The notes under the pieces are model-generated. The model saw nothing but the letters and a program-made list of their open reading frames with translations, searched no databases and was not told the origin of the DNA. Positions 29,841-38,971 of a stretch of 64,000 bases of DNA are shown in pieces. The first letter of the stretch is position 1, and every line of letters starts with the position of its first letter. Position numbers and translations under genes: made by a program. This stretch comes from Pseudomonas marvdashtae (lineage in GTDB: Bacteria > Pseudomonadota > Gammaproteobacteria > Pseudomonadales > Pseudomonadaceae): assembly GCF_014268655.2 (NCBI RefSeq), contig NZ_JABWQX020000001.1:1704001-1768000 (forward strand). The letters are read 5' to 3'.

Positions 29841-31016
29841 ATGACCGCTCATCAACCCTTCAGCCAACAAGTGCTGGCCGAGCTCCTGGCGTTCGACGAA
29901 CAGCCGAGCCTTTCGTTGTATATGCCCACACACCGCACATTCCCGGAGCGCAGCCAGGACCCGATTCGCTACAAGAACCTGGTGCGCGAACTGCAAACCC
30001 AACTGGAAAACCAGCACCCTGGCCTCGATTGCACGCCGTTGCTCGAGCCTTTTCATGCGCTGGTGGACGACCAGGATTTCTGGAACTCCAATCGCGACGG
30101 CATCGCGGTGTTTGGTGCACGTGACTATTTCAAAGTCATCGCCGTGAACCAGCGTTTGCCGCAATGCGCCTTCGCCAATAGCCATCCTTACCTCAAGCCG
30201 CTGCTGCGGCTGGTCCAGTCAACCGAACGATATCAAGTGCTGTGCCTGACCCGTAATGAAGTCTGGTTGTACGAGGGCTCTTGCGAGCAGCTGGAAAAAG
30301 TCGAGTTGGCCGAACAGGTTCCGCGTAACCAGAACGAGGCCTTGGGCGACGACCTGACCTCGGGCGACCAGCAAGGCTTTCCCAACGGTTTCAGCCGCAG
30401 CAGCGAGCGCGGCGATCCGATGATGCATGAGTCCGCCGGCGGCGGTAAGCAAGATGAAATCAACCTGGACCGCGAGCGCTTTTTCCGTGCTGTGGACAAA
30501 GCCATCCTGCAATACCATTCGCAACCTTCAGGGCTGCCGATGATTGTCGTGGCCCTGCCGGAAAACCAGGCGGTGTTCCGTGCCGTCAGCCATAACCCGA
30601 ACGTGCTGGCGCAGGGCATCGAAGGGGATCCTTCGCGGTTGGGCCTGGAAGAGTTGCGGGTCCAGTGCTCGAAACTCATGGCCCACAGCCACGCCGACCG
30701 AGTGGTCGACAGCCTGAATCGTTACGGCGTCGCGGTGGGGCAGGGACGGGCGTTGGACAACCTGGCCAACATTGCCAAGGCCGCTTGGGAGAGTCGTGTC
30801 GCGTTGCTGCTGGTAGAGGCCGAACGGCAGGTTCCCGGTCAGCTCGACCCGGACAAGGGCAGGCTCATCATCGACGAAACCGGCGACGAACAAGCCCCGG
30901 ATGTGCTGGATGAACTGATCCTGGCCGTGACCCGGCAAGGCGGTGAAGTGATCGTCGTACCACCCGAGCATGTCATGCCGACCGATAGCGGAGCGGCGGC
31001 GGTGTGTCGGTTCTGA
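29841..31016 (+). CDS. baeRF-like (eRF1/Pelota-related) putative ribosome-binding protein
   Basis: A 391-residue protein recognised as a bacterial archaeo-eukaryotic release-factor-like (baeRF family 3) protein from LSLYMPTHRTFPERSQDPIR at the start, an AESTERYQVLCLTRNEVWLY-like middle region and the C-terminal LIIDETGDEQAPDVLDELI / QGGEVIVVPPEHVMP segment. No GGQ tripeptide is present; the middle loop instead has ESAGGGKQDE, so peptide release is not expected. The hibernation factor Balon belongs to this wider superfamily. Coupling to the HPF-like gene suggests a ribosome-protecting pair. AAGGAG precedes the ATG. Assignment to a subfamily is by eye. Confidence 0.7.
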   Translation: MTAHQPFSQQVLAELLAFDEQPSLSLYMPTHRTFPERSQDPIRYKNLVRELQTQLENQHPGLDCTPLLEPFHALVDDQDFWNSNRDGIAVFGARDYFKVIAVNQRLPQCAFANSHPYLKPLLRLVQSTERYQVLCLTRNEVWLYEGSCEQLEKVELAEQVPRNQNEALGDDLTSGDQQGFPNGFSRSSERGDPMMHESAGGGKQDEINLDRERFFRAVDKAILQYHSQPSGLPMIVVALPENQAVFRAVSHNPNVLAQGIEGDPSRLGLEELRVQCSKLMAHSHADRVVDSLNRYGVAVGQGRALDNLANIAKAAWESRVALLLVEAERQVPGQLDPDKGRLIIDETGDEQAPDVLDELILAVTRQGGEVIVVPPEHVMPTDSGAAAVCRF

Positions 31017-31028
31017 CCCGACATCCGT

Positions 31029-31091
31029 TGTGGTAGCGAGCTTGCTCGCGATAGCGCACTGGCAGTTGCCATCGCGAGCAAGCTCCACGGG
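31029..31091. repeat. REP-like inverted repeat after the baeRF-like gene
   Basis: TGGTAGCGAGCTTGCTCGCGAT and its near inverse ATCGCGAGCAAGCTCCACGG face each other around a 16-base spacer. This is a variant REP family, different from the GTGGCGAGGGAGC type. Confidence 0.75.
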
Positions 31092-31148
31092 CTGATGCTC
31101 GATTTCAAGCTTCGGATGACAGGTGCCGTAATAGGTTTGCTTCATATT

Positions 31149-31167
31149 AATAGGAAGCATTACTATT
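31149..31167 (+). promoter_or_regulatory. Probable Fur box upstream of fecI
   Basis: A 19-base AT-rich element with symmetric ends AATAG...CTATT, 28 bases before the fecI start, in the position expected for iron repression of a fecIRA operon. Confidence 0.6.
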
Positions 31168-31194
31168 CACGCCCCGTTCCCACAGCGCGCCGCG

Positions 31195-31695
31195 ATGATC
31201 CCCAAGCTGCCTCGCAGACCCGGCTTTTTCGAACACTACGAAGAGTTGATCGGCACCTGGACCCGTCGCCTGCGCAATCGCCAACAGGCCGAGGACCTGG
31301 CCCACGACACCTTTGTGCGGGTGCTCGAGTCCGATTCGGCGCAAGTTGAACAGCCACGCGCTTATCTGCACCAGACAGCGCGCAACATTGCAGTGGATGG
31401 TTATCGGCGTGAAGAGCGACGGGGCGCCCTGGAGGAAGTGGCGTTCGACACCTGTCATTCGCTTGCCGGCGACCCGGAGCATTACATGCACGCGATCCAA
31501 CTGGCCGACTCCATCGAGCGGGCACTCGCCGAGCTGCCGGCCAACTGCCGCACGGTGTTTATCTGGCAGAAGATCGAAGGCCTGACCCAGGCGGAAATCG
31601 CCGAACGCCTGGGCCTGTCAAAAAACATGGTGGAAAAGTATATGATCCGCACCCTGCGCCATCTGCGTGATCGCCTGGACGGGACCGATCAATGA
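31195..31695 (+). CDS. fecI: FecI-type ECF sigma factor
   Basis: A 166-residue iron-starvation sigma factor. Region 2 has RNRQQAEDLAHDTFVRVLE; region 4 has LPANCRTVFIWQKIEGLTQA and LSKNMVEKYMIRTLRHL. With fecR and fecA directly downstream it forms the complete surface-signalling set for ferric citrate: ligand-bound FecA signals through FecR to release FecI, which transcribes fecA. It is a paralogue of the FpvI at 19376. Confidence 0.92.
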   Translation: MIPKLPRRPGFFEHYEELIGTWTRRLRNRQQAEDLAHDTFVRVLESDSAQVEQPRAYLHQTARNIAVDGYRREERRGALEEVAFDTCHSLAGDPEHYMHAIQLADSIERALAELPANCRTVFIWQKIEGLTQAEIAERLGLSKNMVEKYMIRTLRHLRDRLDGTDQ

Positions 31696-31732
31696 CCGGT
31701 CGTCATCTTCCACCTGAGCCACAGGACCTTCC

Positions 31733-32716
31733 ATGATGGATAGCCGTGAATGCGCCTGCGGGCAGAGCAGGGTTCGCGACGAGGCGGCACAATGGTTCGT
31801 GCGCCTGCAAAGTCCCGTCATGGGTGTCGACGAGCGTGAGCGTTTCGAGGCCTGGCTGGGCGAACACCCCAACCACCGTGACGAAATTCAACTGCTGCAG
31901 GGAATCTGGAGCGCAACGGACTTGCTGCCCAGGGAGCGGTTGCAAGCGTTGTGCGAGCCACCCGCCGAACGCCCGAGGCGCCGACCGCTGCTGCGCTATG
32001 CCGTGGCCGCCGGGTTGCTCGTGGTCGCGGTCGGGCTGGGGCTGTTCAGCGGCTTGGGTGCTTCAGGTGACTACAGCGGTGAATTTGCCACGGCCCTGGG
32101 TGAGCGCCGGCATGTCGCGTTGCCGGACGGCTCGCTGATCGACCTCAACAGCCGTAGCCATGTGCGCATTCTGTTCGAGCATCGCGTGCGACGGGTGGAA
32201 CTGGTCGAGGGCGAAGCACTGTTCAGTGTCGAGCATGATACCGCGCGCCCGTTTACGGTCGATGCGGGCAGCGGCCAGGTGACGGTGACCGGTACGCGCT
32301 TCGATGTGCGCCGCGATGCCGACAGCACTCGCGTCGCCGTGGAAGAGGGCAGCGTCAAGGTCCGGGGGCGCGACGCCCCGGCGTCCGGGGGCGTCAGCCT
32401 CACGGCGGGCCTGGGCACGCGGATCGATGCCCAAGGCAAGGTTGCCGCGCCTTACGCCGTCAATGCTGATGAACTCACCGCGTGGCGCAACGGCAAGCTG
32501 GTGTTCAATAACGCGCCACTGAGTGAAGTGGCTGAGGAAGTCTCCCGTTATCGCGCCAAGCCCATCAGGGTCGCAAACGCTGCCGTGGGCAACTTGCGCC
32601 TGACCAGCGTGTTTCGCTCGGACAACCCCGAGGCGCTGCTCAAGGCCTTGCCGAACGTCCTGCCGGTGGCCGTGCGCACGCTGGATGACGGCAGTCAGGA
32701 AATAACTGCGAAATAA
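31733..32716 (+). CDS. fecR: FecR-type anti-sigma/signal transducer
   Basis: A 327-residue protein: DUF4880 N-terminal cytoplasmic part (EAAQWFVRLQSP-like, about 15-60), one membrane segment (LLRYAVAAGLLVVAVGLGLF, about 85-105), then the FecR periplasmic domain (ALGERRHVALPDGSLIDLNS, GQVTVTGTRFDVR) and a DUF4974-like end. It sits between fecI and fecA. A second ATG three bases later is equally possible as start. Confidence 0.92.
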   Translation: MMDSRECACGQSRVRDEAAQWFVRLQSPVMGVDERERFEAWLGEHPNHRDEIQLLQGIWSATDLLPRERLQALCEPPAERPRRRPLLRYAVAAGLLVVAVGLGLFSGLGASGDYSGEFATALGERRHVALPDGSLIDLNSRSHVRILFEHRVRRVELVEGEALFSVEHDTARPFTVDAGSGQVTVTGTRFDVRRDADSTRVAVEEGSVKVRGRDAPASGGVSLTAGLGTRIDAQGKVAAPYAVNADELTAWRNGKLVFNNAPLSEVAEEVSRYRAKPIRVANAAVGNLRLTSVFRSDNPEALLKALPNVLPVAVRTLDDGSQEITAK

Positions 32717-32814
32717 ATTCAGGTTTTTTTCGAGTTCTTCGTCTTCTTGTCCAACTGCAACTGGTTTGCATTAACAGACGCGTATTCTTGCGATTCGACA
32801 GGACAAGGTTCGAC

Positions 32815-35253
32815 GTGAAAACTTCCGCCAAAAACAACAACCGCACCCCCGCCCGCTGGCTGCCGCTAGCCCTTGCCCTGGCCGTCAGTGCCGGCTTGTC
32901 CCAGGCCTATGCCGATCAGGCCGCCACGGCCATCCATATCCAGGCGCAACCGTTGGGCCAAGCGCTGAGCCAACTCGGCCAGCAGACGTCTTTGCAGGTT
33001 TTTTTCAGCCCGGAACTGGTGAGCGGCAAACAAGCCCCGGCGGTAGAAGGCAACCTGTCCCCAGAGGCTGCCTTGCGTCAGTTGTTGCAGGGCAGCGGCC
33101 TGCAATACCAGGTCGATGAAGGCTCAGTGACCGTCCTGCCGGCACCATCGGCATCCGCCGCCGGCCCGTTGGAGCTGGGAACCACCGACATCCAAGTGGT
33201 CGGCGACTGGCTCGGCGACGCCAACGCCGAAGTCGTGCAGAACCACGCCGGTGCACGGACAGTGATCCGCCGTGAAGCGATGGTGGAGCAGGGCGCCATG
33301 AACGTGGGCGACGTGTTGCGCCGCGTGCCCGGTGTGCAGGTGCAGGAGGCCAACGGCACCGGTGGCAGTGACATTTCCCTGAACGTTGGCGTGCGCGGGC
33401 TCACCTCGCGCCTGTCGCCGCGCTCCACGGTGCTGATCGACGGCGTACCGGCGGCATTCGCGCCCTATGGCCAGCCGCAGCTGTCCATGGCGCCGATTTC
33501 TTCGGGTAATCTGGACAGCATCGACGTGGTCCGTGGCGCCGGTTCCGTGCGCTACGGGCCGCAAAACGTCGGCGGCGTGATCAACTTCGTGACCCGCGCC
33601 ATCCCGGAAAAAGCCACCGGTGAGATCGGCAGCACCCTGGAAACGTCCCAGCGCGGCGGTTGGAAGCTCATCGACACGGCTTTTCTCGGCGGCACCGCTG
33701 ACAACGGCATGGGCGTGGCGCTCCTCTATTCGGGCGTCAACGGCAACGGTTATCGCCGCAGCAACAATGACAACGACATCGACGACGTGATTCTCAAGAC
33801 TCATTGGGCGCCAACCGATGTCGATGACTTCTCGCTGAACTTCCACTATTACGATGCCAAGGCCGACATGCCCGGTGGCTTGACCCAGGCCCAATACGAC
33901 GCGGACCCGTACCAGTCCGACCGCGACTGGGACAACTTCAGCGGTCGGCGCAAGGATGTGTCGTTCAAGTGGATCCGCGAGATCAGCGAGCGCACCCAGG
34001 CCGAAGTGCTGACCTACTACTCCGACAGCTACCGCGGCAGCACCATCGCCTCTCGGGACCAGCGCAACCTGGTGTCGTACCCGCGCACGTATTACACCTT
34101 CGGTATCGAGCCTCGGGTGTCCCATGTGTTCGACCTGGGGACGACCACCCAGGAAGCCAGCGTCGGTTATCGCTACCTCAAGGAAGGCATGCACGAAGAG
34201 GCCAGTCGACTGGCATTGCGCAACAACGAACCCGTGGTGCGTCCGGGGTCCGATGGCCACGTGTATCAGGATCGCACCGGCGGCACCGAAGCTCACGCGG
34301 TGTACATCGATGACAAGATCGACGTCGGCAAATGGACCATTACTCCAGGCATTCGCTTCGAAAGCATCAGCACCGAATGGCACGACCGCCCGGTGCTCGA
34401 CACCGCCGGCCGTCCTGTGCAGGAAAAGCGCCGCAGCATCGACAGCAACGAGCCGCTGCCGGCCTTGAGCGTGATGTACCACCTGTCCGATGCCTGGAAA
34501 GTGTTCGCCAACTACGAGACCTCGTTCGGCAGCCTGCAGTATTTCCAACTGGGCCAGGGCGGCGATGGCAACAACACCGCCAACGGCCTGAGCCCGGAGA
34601 AGGCCAAGACCTATGAAATCGGCACGCGTTACAACGATGACGTGTGGGGCGGGGAAGTGACGCTGTTCTACATCGATTTTGACGACGAGTTGCAGTACAT
34701 CAGCAACGATGTCGGCTGGACCAACATGGGCGCCACCAAGCATCAGGGCCTGGAAGCTTCGGTGCATTACGACATGGCCGCGCTGGATCCACGCCTCGAC
34801 GGCCTGACCGCCAGCGCCGGTTTCACCTACACCCGCGCGACCTATGAAGGCGAAATCCCCAGCTTCAAGGGCCGTGACCTGCCGTTCTATTCCCGCCAAG
34901 TAGCCACCGTGGGCCTGCGCTATGAGGTCAACCGCTGGACCTACAACCTCGACGGCTTCGCCCAATCCAAGCAGCGCTCACCGGGCAACAGCGTGAATCC
35001 CGACGGCAGCTTCAGCGACAACTACATCACCGACGGCAGCGCCGATGGGCAGTACGGCGACATGCCGGGCTACATGCTTTGGAACGTACGGGCCGGCTAT
35101 GACTTCGGCGAGCAGCTGTCAAACCTGAAAGTCGGTGCTGGGGTGAAGAACCTGTTCGACCACCAGTATTACACCCGTTCCAGTGACAACAACTCGGGCA
35201 TCTACGTCGGCGCGCCGCGTACGTTCTTCGTGCAGGCGAGTGTGGGGTTTTGA
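32815..35253 (+). CDS. fecA: FecA, TonB-dependent ferric citrate receptor with signalling domain
   Basis: An 812-residue outer-membrane receptor. It has a signal peptide (about 1-34, ending SQAYADQA), an STN/secretin-like signalling domain (about 38-115, IQAQPLGQALSQLGQQT), a plug (HAGARTVIRREAMVEQG, STVLIDGVPAAFAPYGQPQL, RYGPQNVGGVINFVTRAIP) and a 22-strand barrel ending in ASVGF. Stretches such as VVGDWLGDA, GPQ.VGGV.NFVTRAIP, TEAHA.Y.DDKID.G.WTITPG and the ending match E. coli FecA as I remember it. The start is GTG at 32815 after ACAAGG; a TTG 27 bases earlier is less likely. Confidence 0.93.
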   Translation: MKTSAKNNNRTPARWLPLALALAVSAGLSQAYADQAATAIHIQAQPLGQALSQLGQQTSLQVFFSPELVSGKQAPAVEGNLSPEAALRQLLQGSGLQYQVDEGSVTVLPAPSASAAGPLELGTTDIQVVGDWLGDANAEVVQNHAGARTVIRREAMVEQGAMNVGDVLRRVPGVQVQEANGTGGSDISLNVGVRGLTSRLSPRSTVLIDGVPAAFAPYGQPQLSMAPISSGNLDSIDVVRGAGSVRYGPQNVGGVINFVTRAIPEKATGEIGSTLETSQRGGWKLIDTAFLGGTADNGMGVALLYSGVNGNGYRRSNNDNDIDDVILKTHWAPTDVDDFSLNFHYYDAKADMPGGLTQAQYDADPYQSDRDWDNFSGRRKDVSFKWIREISERTQAEVLTYYSDSYRGSTIASRDQRNLVSYPRTYYTFGIEPRVSHVFDLGTTTQEASVGYRYLKEGMHEEASRLALRNNEPVVRPGSDGHVYQDRTGGTEAHAVYIDDKIDVGKWTITPGIRFESISTEWHDRPVLDTAGRPVQEKRRSIDSNEPLPALSVMYHLSDAWKVFANYETSFGSLQYFQLGQGGDGNNTANGLSPEKAKTYEIGTRYNDDVWGGEVTLFYIDFDDELQYISNDVGWTNMGATKHQGLEASVHYDMAALDPRLDGLTASAGFTYTRATYEGEIPSFKGRDLPFYSRQVATVGLRYEVNRWTYNLDGFAQSKQRSPGNSVNPDGSFSDNYITDGSADGQYGDMPGYMLWNVRAGYDFGEQLSNLKVGAGVKNLFDHQYYTRSSDNNSGIYVGAPRTFFVQASVGF

Positions 35254-35284
35254 TCCAGTACCCGGCGGCTTGAAACGCAAATCT

Positions 35285-35314
35285 CGTGGCGAGGGAGCAA
35301 GCTCCCTCGCCACG
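35285..35314. repeat. REP hairpin between fecA and the MFS gene
   Basis: A perfect inverted repeat, CGTGGCGAGGGAGC / GCTCCCTCGCCACG, almost without loop. It sits 31 bases after the fecA stop and 17 before the end of the convergent MFS gene, so it may also end transcripts. Confidence 0.8.
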
Positions 35315-35331
35315 GGTGAATCTACAAGGCT

Positions 35332-36483
35332 TCAGACCTTCAACACCTTCCCACTGGCCGCCACCGCTACCAACGACATCGCAATCAAACCGAACGCGAT
35401 GCTCAAGCTGCTGCCATGGGCAACGAACCCTATCAGCGCCGGGCCGGCGAGGATGCCGGCGTAGCCGATGGTGGTGATGGCCGGGACGGCAATGGCTTCC
35501 GGCATCAGGGTCTGTTTGCCGACGGCGGTGTAGAGCACTGGCACGATGTTCGAGCACCCGGCGCCGACCAGCGCATAGCCGAGCAGCGCCGCTTGCCACA
35601 TTGGGGCGAGAGTCGCCATGAAAAAGCCCGCTGCGGCGATCGAGCCGCCATAGATGATCACGCGCCTGGCACCCAGGCGATGCACCACGGAATCGCCCGT
35701 CAACCGGCCGACGGTCATGGTCAGCGCAAACGCGGCATAACCCAGCCCGGCGTAGGCGGTATCCACCGCGCGCTCGGTGGTCAGGAACACCGCGCTCCAG
35801 TCCAGTACCGCACCTTCGGCCAGGAACACGATAAAGCACAGGATACCGATAAACAGCACCACGCCATGGGGGATGGCAAACGCCGGCCCCGAGCTTTCAC
35901 TGCCGTAGGGCAACAGGTGCGGCGCAGCCTTGAACAACGCCACCAGCAACACCGCGTTGACCACCAGGGTCGCCGCCAGCGGCGACAGCCCCAGGCCGAG
36001 CAGGGCGCTCACACCCGCCGCGCCGATGATCCCGCCGAGGCTGAACATGCCGTGGAAGCCCGACATCATGGTCTTGCCACTGGCCCGCTCGACGATCACC
36101 GCCTGCAGGTTCACGGTCGAGTCCACGGTCCCGAGCCCGGCGCCGAACAGGAACAGTGCCGCCACCAGCCAGGGTAGCGAGGTCATCGTCGCCAGCAGCG
36201 GCAAGGCCAGGCAGATCAGGATCGTGCCGCCACTGAGCACCCGACGGCAGCCGAACCGCGTCGCCAGCGCGCCGGAAATCGGCATCGCCAGGATCGACCC
36301 GACCCCAAGGCACAGCAGCAGCAACCCGAGGGTGCCTTCGTCCAGATTCGCCCGCGCCTTGGCGTAAGGCACCAACGGCGCCCAGGCGGCGATGCCGATA
36401 CCTGCGATGAGATAGGCGATGCGGGTGGACATCTGTTCCAGGCGTCCGGGAACAAATGTGGGAGGGGGTGTAATTGCAGTCAT
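35332..36483 (-). CDS. MFS transporter (YbjJ-like)
   Basis: A 383-residue permease with about 12 hydrophobic segments. The loop 2-3 motif is GALATRFGCRRVLSGG, and GFHGMFSLGGIIGA in segment 5 is typical of the YbjJ/fucose-permease-like branch. The substrate is unknown. AAGGA precedes the ATG. It is divergent from the DapF-like gene with a 181-base gap. Confidence 0.88.
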   Translation of the reverse strand: MTAITPPPTFVPGRLEQMSTRIAYLIAGIGIAAWAPLVPYAKARANLDEGTLGLLLLCLGVGSILAMPISGALATRFGCRRVLSGGTILICLALPLLATMTSLPWLVAALFLFGAGLGTVDSTVNLQAVIVERASGKTMMSGFHGMFSLGGIIGAAGVSALLGLGLSPLAATLVVNAVLLVALFKAAPHLLPYGSESSGPAFAIPHGVVLFIGILCFIVFLAEGAVLDWSAVFLTTERAVDTAYAGLGYAAFALTMTVGRLTGDSVVHRLGARRVIIYGGSIAAAGFFMATLAPMWQAALLGYALVGAGCSNIVPVLYTAVGKQTLMPEAIAVPAITTIGYAGILAGPALIGFVAHGSSLSIAFGLIAMSLVAVAASGKVLKV

Positions 36484-36664
36484 GAAACGTCCTTGGCTTT
36501 CGTGCGGTGCGGTGATGCAGGTGGGGGCCTATGCTTGCATATCCACTGACCTCGCTGCGACCCCAAGGTGCCGACGCGATGTTCGCACCCACCACAAGCT
36601 TTGCCCCTGTGGGCCCAGCCGGCATAAAGTGGCGATTCTTTCGCTGGTTGACCGGATCAGGTGC

Positions 36665-37654
36665 ATGACACGATTTTATGATGCGCGTGGCAATATTTAT
36701 GGCGTGGTTTCACCGCAGCAGGTCCGTGCCCATGGCATTGACTTGCCGCTGTCTGCCGCCCAGGCCGCACAAACGCGAGAAGCCTGGAGCACCGCCGCCG
36801 TGCAGGCCTTCTGCGGTTGGGCACCGGGAAAGGCACCGCCGGACGCCAAGGCCCATCGCAGTGACGGTTTATTGATCGGCCCGTTCCAGGACGAGCCGCC
36901 CTTTGATCTGCTGATCGTCAATACCGACGGCACACTGGCCGAGCGCAGTGGCAATGGGCTGACGATTTTCTCCCTGTCGCTGCAAGAACGAGGATGGCTG
37001 CCGGAGGATGATGACTGCCTGCTACAGGTTCATCACGACAAGCACGGCGGCTCACCACTGCAAACATCGGTTCGCGCCGCTGAATTCGAAGGTGTCAAAG
37101 GCTTTTGGCTGGACTTGGGCGCACCGTCGTTCGGTCCCTTGGCCGTCGATGCCGAAGGCACGGAAAGCGTGACGTTCAACCAGTGCGACGTGAGTCGCGT
37201 TCCACCGCTTCATGCATTGAACCTGGCCTGGTGCTACAGCCAGTTCGTGCGCATCGGCAATCCTCATTGCGTGACCTTGGTGGATGACGCGGCCGCGCTG
37301 CCGAGCCTTGCACAGATGCGCGCCGAGCCGCTGTCGCAAAACCTGGCTCGTATTGCCTATGCGGCGCCCGGCGGGACGGGGATGCCTTGTTTGGCGGGGG
37401 TAAACCTGCAGTGGGCATCGCCCACGGCCGAGGGACGGATCGACGCCCGGGTGTTCGAGCGGGGCGAAGGTCCCACCGCGTCGTCTGGCACCAGCGCCAG
37501 CGCCGTGGCCAGCGCTGCGTGGCGGGTGGGCTGGGTGAAGGCCGGGCCGGTGCGCGTCGTGATGCCCGGCGGCACTGCGCCGATCCTGCTGGAGGAACAG
37601 GCGGGTGAATTGGTCCGGGTCAGCCTGTTCGGCACGGCGCGGCTTCTGCCATAG
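36665..37654 (+). CDS. Diaminopimelate-epimerase-like protein lacking both catalytic cysteines
   Basis: A 329-residue protein of the DapF fold. Matches to DapF are the start (FYDARGNIYGVV), NTDGTLAERSGNG, RIGNPHCVTLVDD and RVFERGEGPTASSGTS. The two cysteines that act as acid and base in DapF are replaced by Ser95 (RSGNG for QCGNG) and Ser274 (SSGTS for ACGTG/ACGSG). Normal diaminopimelate racemisation is therefore unlikely, and this is not the housekeeping dapF. It may be a dehydratase, isomerase or binding protein. It is longer than DapF (about 275) with an insertion near 20-70. Confidence 0.8.
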   Translation: MTRFYDARGNIYGVVSPQQVRAHGIDLPLSAAQAAQTREAWSTAAVQAFCGWAPGKAPPDAKAHRSDGLLIGPFQDEPPFDLLIVNTDGTLAERSGNGLTIFSLSLQERGWLPEDDDCLLQVHHDKHGGSPLQTSVRAAEFEGVKGFWLDLGAPSFGPLAVDAEGTESVTFNQCDVSRVPPLHALNLAWCYSQFVRIGNPHCVTLVDDAAALPSLAQMRAEPLSQNLARIAYAAPGGTGMPCLAGVNLQWASPTAEGRIDARVFERGEGPTASSGTSASAVASAAWRVGWVKAGPVRVVMPGGTAPILLEEQAGELVRVSLFGTARLLP

Positions 37655-37712
37655 CGTATCAGCGCGCCAATGACGTTTCCACTGGCAAGCTCCCGCTCGC
37701 CGATTTTGCGCT

Positions 37713-38960
37713 TCAGCCCAACTGCGGGCCAAATTCCACCACCGGCATCTGCCGTTTCATCAGCACTTCGCCGTTGCGGATCGAGTAGATCGGCAGGCCT
37801 TGGCTGCGGATCACTTCGTAGTCGCTGTCAGCCGAGAGGATCAGCAGGTTCGCCGGGCGTCCGGGTTCCAGCCCGTAGCGTTCGCCCAGGGCCATGGCCT
37901 TGGCGCTGTTGTCAGTGACCAGGTCCAGCGCGCTTTGCAGGTTGCGGTAGCCGAGCATATGACAGATATGCAGGCCGGCTTCGAGCACTCGCAGGATATT
38001 GCCGTTGCCCAGTGGATACCACGGATCGACGATGGAGTCCTGGCCGAAGCACACGTTCATCCCGGCTTCGAGCAGCTCATTGACGCGGGTGACGCCGCGG
38101 CGTTTGGGGAAGTTGTCGAAGCGTCCTTGCAGGTGAATGCTTTCGGTGGGGCAGGATACGAAGCTGATGCCCGAATGCCCCAGCAGGCGGAACAGTTTGG
38201 CGCAGTAGGCATTGTCGTAGGAACCCATGGCCGTGGTGTGGCTGGCGGTCACCCTGGCGCCCATGTCGCGGCTGCGGGCTTCTTCGGCGAGCACTTCCAG
38301 GAAGCGCGAATGCGGGTCGTCGGTTTCGTCGCAATGCACATCCACCAGGCAGCCGGTGCGCTCGGCCAGGTCCATCAGGAACTTCACGGAGCTGACGCCC
38401 TGGTCGCGGGTGTATTCGAAATGCGGAATGCCGCCCACCACGTCGGCGCCCATGCGGATGGCTTCCTCCATCAGCTCGCGGCCGTTGCGGTAGGACTCGA
38501 TGCCTTCCTGGGGGAAAGCCACGATCTGCATGTCGACCAGATGACGGCTTTCCTCGCGCACTTCCAACATCGCCTTGAGCGCGGTGAGCGCCGGATCGGT
38601 CACGTCGACGTGGGTGCGCACATGCTGGATGCCATGGGCGGCAAGGGCCTGCAGGGTTTTCTTGGCGCGGGTCTTGGTGTCTTCCTCGGTGATGGTGGCC
38701 TTGCGTTCGCCCCAGCACTCGATGCCCTCGAACAGCGTGCCGCTCATGTTCCAGCGCGGCTCACCGGCGGTGAGGGTGGCGTCCAGGTGGATGTGCGGCT
38801 CGACGAAGGGCGGCACCACCAGGTTGCCGCCGGCGTCGAGGTCTTCGGGCCCCAGGGTGGGGGCCTCGGTCTGGCGGGCGATGTTGGCGATCAGGCCGTT
38901 TTCCAAGTGCAGTTCATGCAAGCCTTCGCGGTTGCGCAGGCGGGCGTTGATGATGTGCAT
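37713..38960 (-). CDS. codA: Cytosine deaminase
   Basis: A 415-residue amidohydrolase. Metal and catalytic residues are visible: VEPHIHLDAT (metal His pair), DVHCDETDD (His and catalytic Glu), TASHTTAMGSY and CFGQDSIVDPWYPLGNGN (Asp). It converts cytosine to uracil and ammonia for pyrimidine salvage. It lies 11 bases after codB in the same operon, with AAAGGA before the ATG. Confidence 0.95.
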   Translation of the reverse strand: MHIINARLRNREGLHELHLENGLIANIARQTEAPTLGPEDLDAGGNLVVPPFVEPHIHLDATLTAGEPRWNMSGTLFEGIECWGERKATITEEDTKTRAKKTLQALAAHGIQHVRTHVDVTDPALTALKAMLEVREESRHLVDMQIVAFPQEGIESYRNGRELMEEAIRMGADVVGGIPHFEYTRDQGVSSVKFLMDLAERTGCLVDVHCDETDDPHSRFLEVLAEEARSRDMGARVTASHTTAMGSYDNAYCAKLFRLLGHSGISFVSCPTESIHLQGRFDNFPKRRGVTRVNELLEAGMNVCFGQDSIVDPWYPLGNGNILRVLEAGLHICHMLGYRNLQSALDLVTDNSAKAMALGERYGLEPGRPANLLILSADSDYEVIRSQGLPIYSIRNGEVLMKRQMPVVEFGPQLG

Positions 38961-38971
38961 CGGACAATCCT

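Noticed and set aside
33124..34965. A 613-residue open frame on the minus strand opposite fecA
   Set aside because: It is fully antisense to a well-supported receptor gene, is His/Val/Gly-rich as expected from a GC-rich complement, and has no recognisable domain or ribosome site.
36665..37654. Annotation as the housekeeping diaminopimelate epimerase (dapF)
   Set aside because: Both catalytic cysteines are serines, the protein is longer than DapF, and there is no lysA or xerC neighbour.
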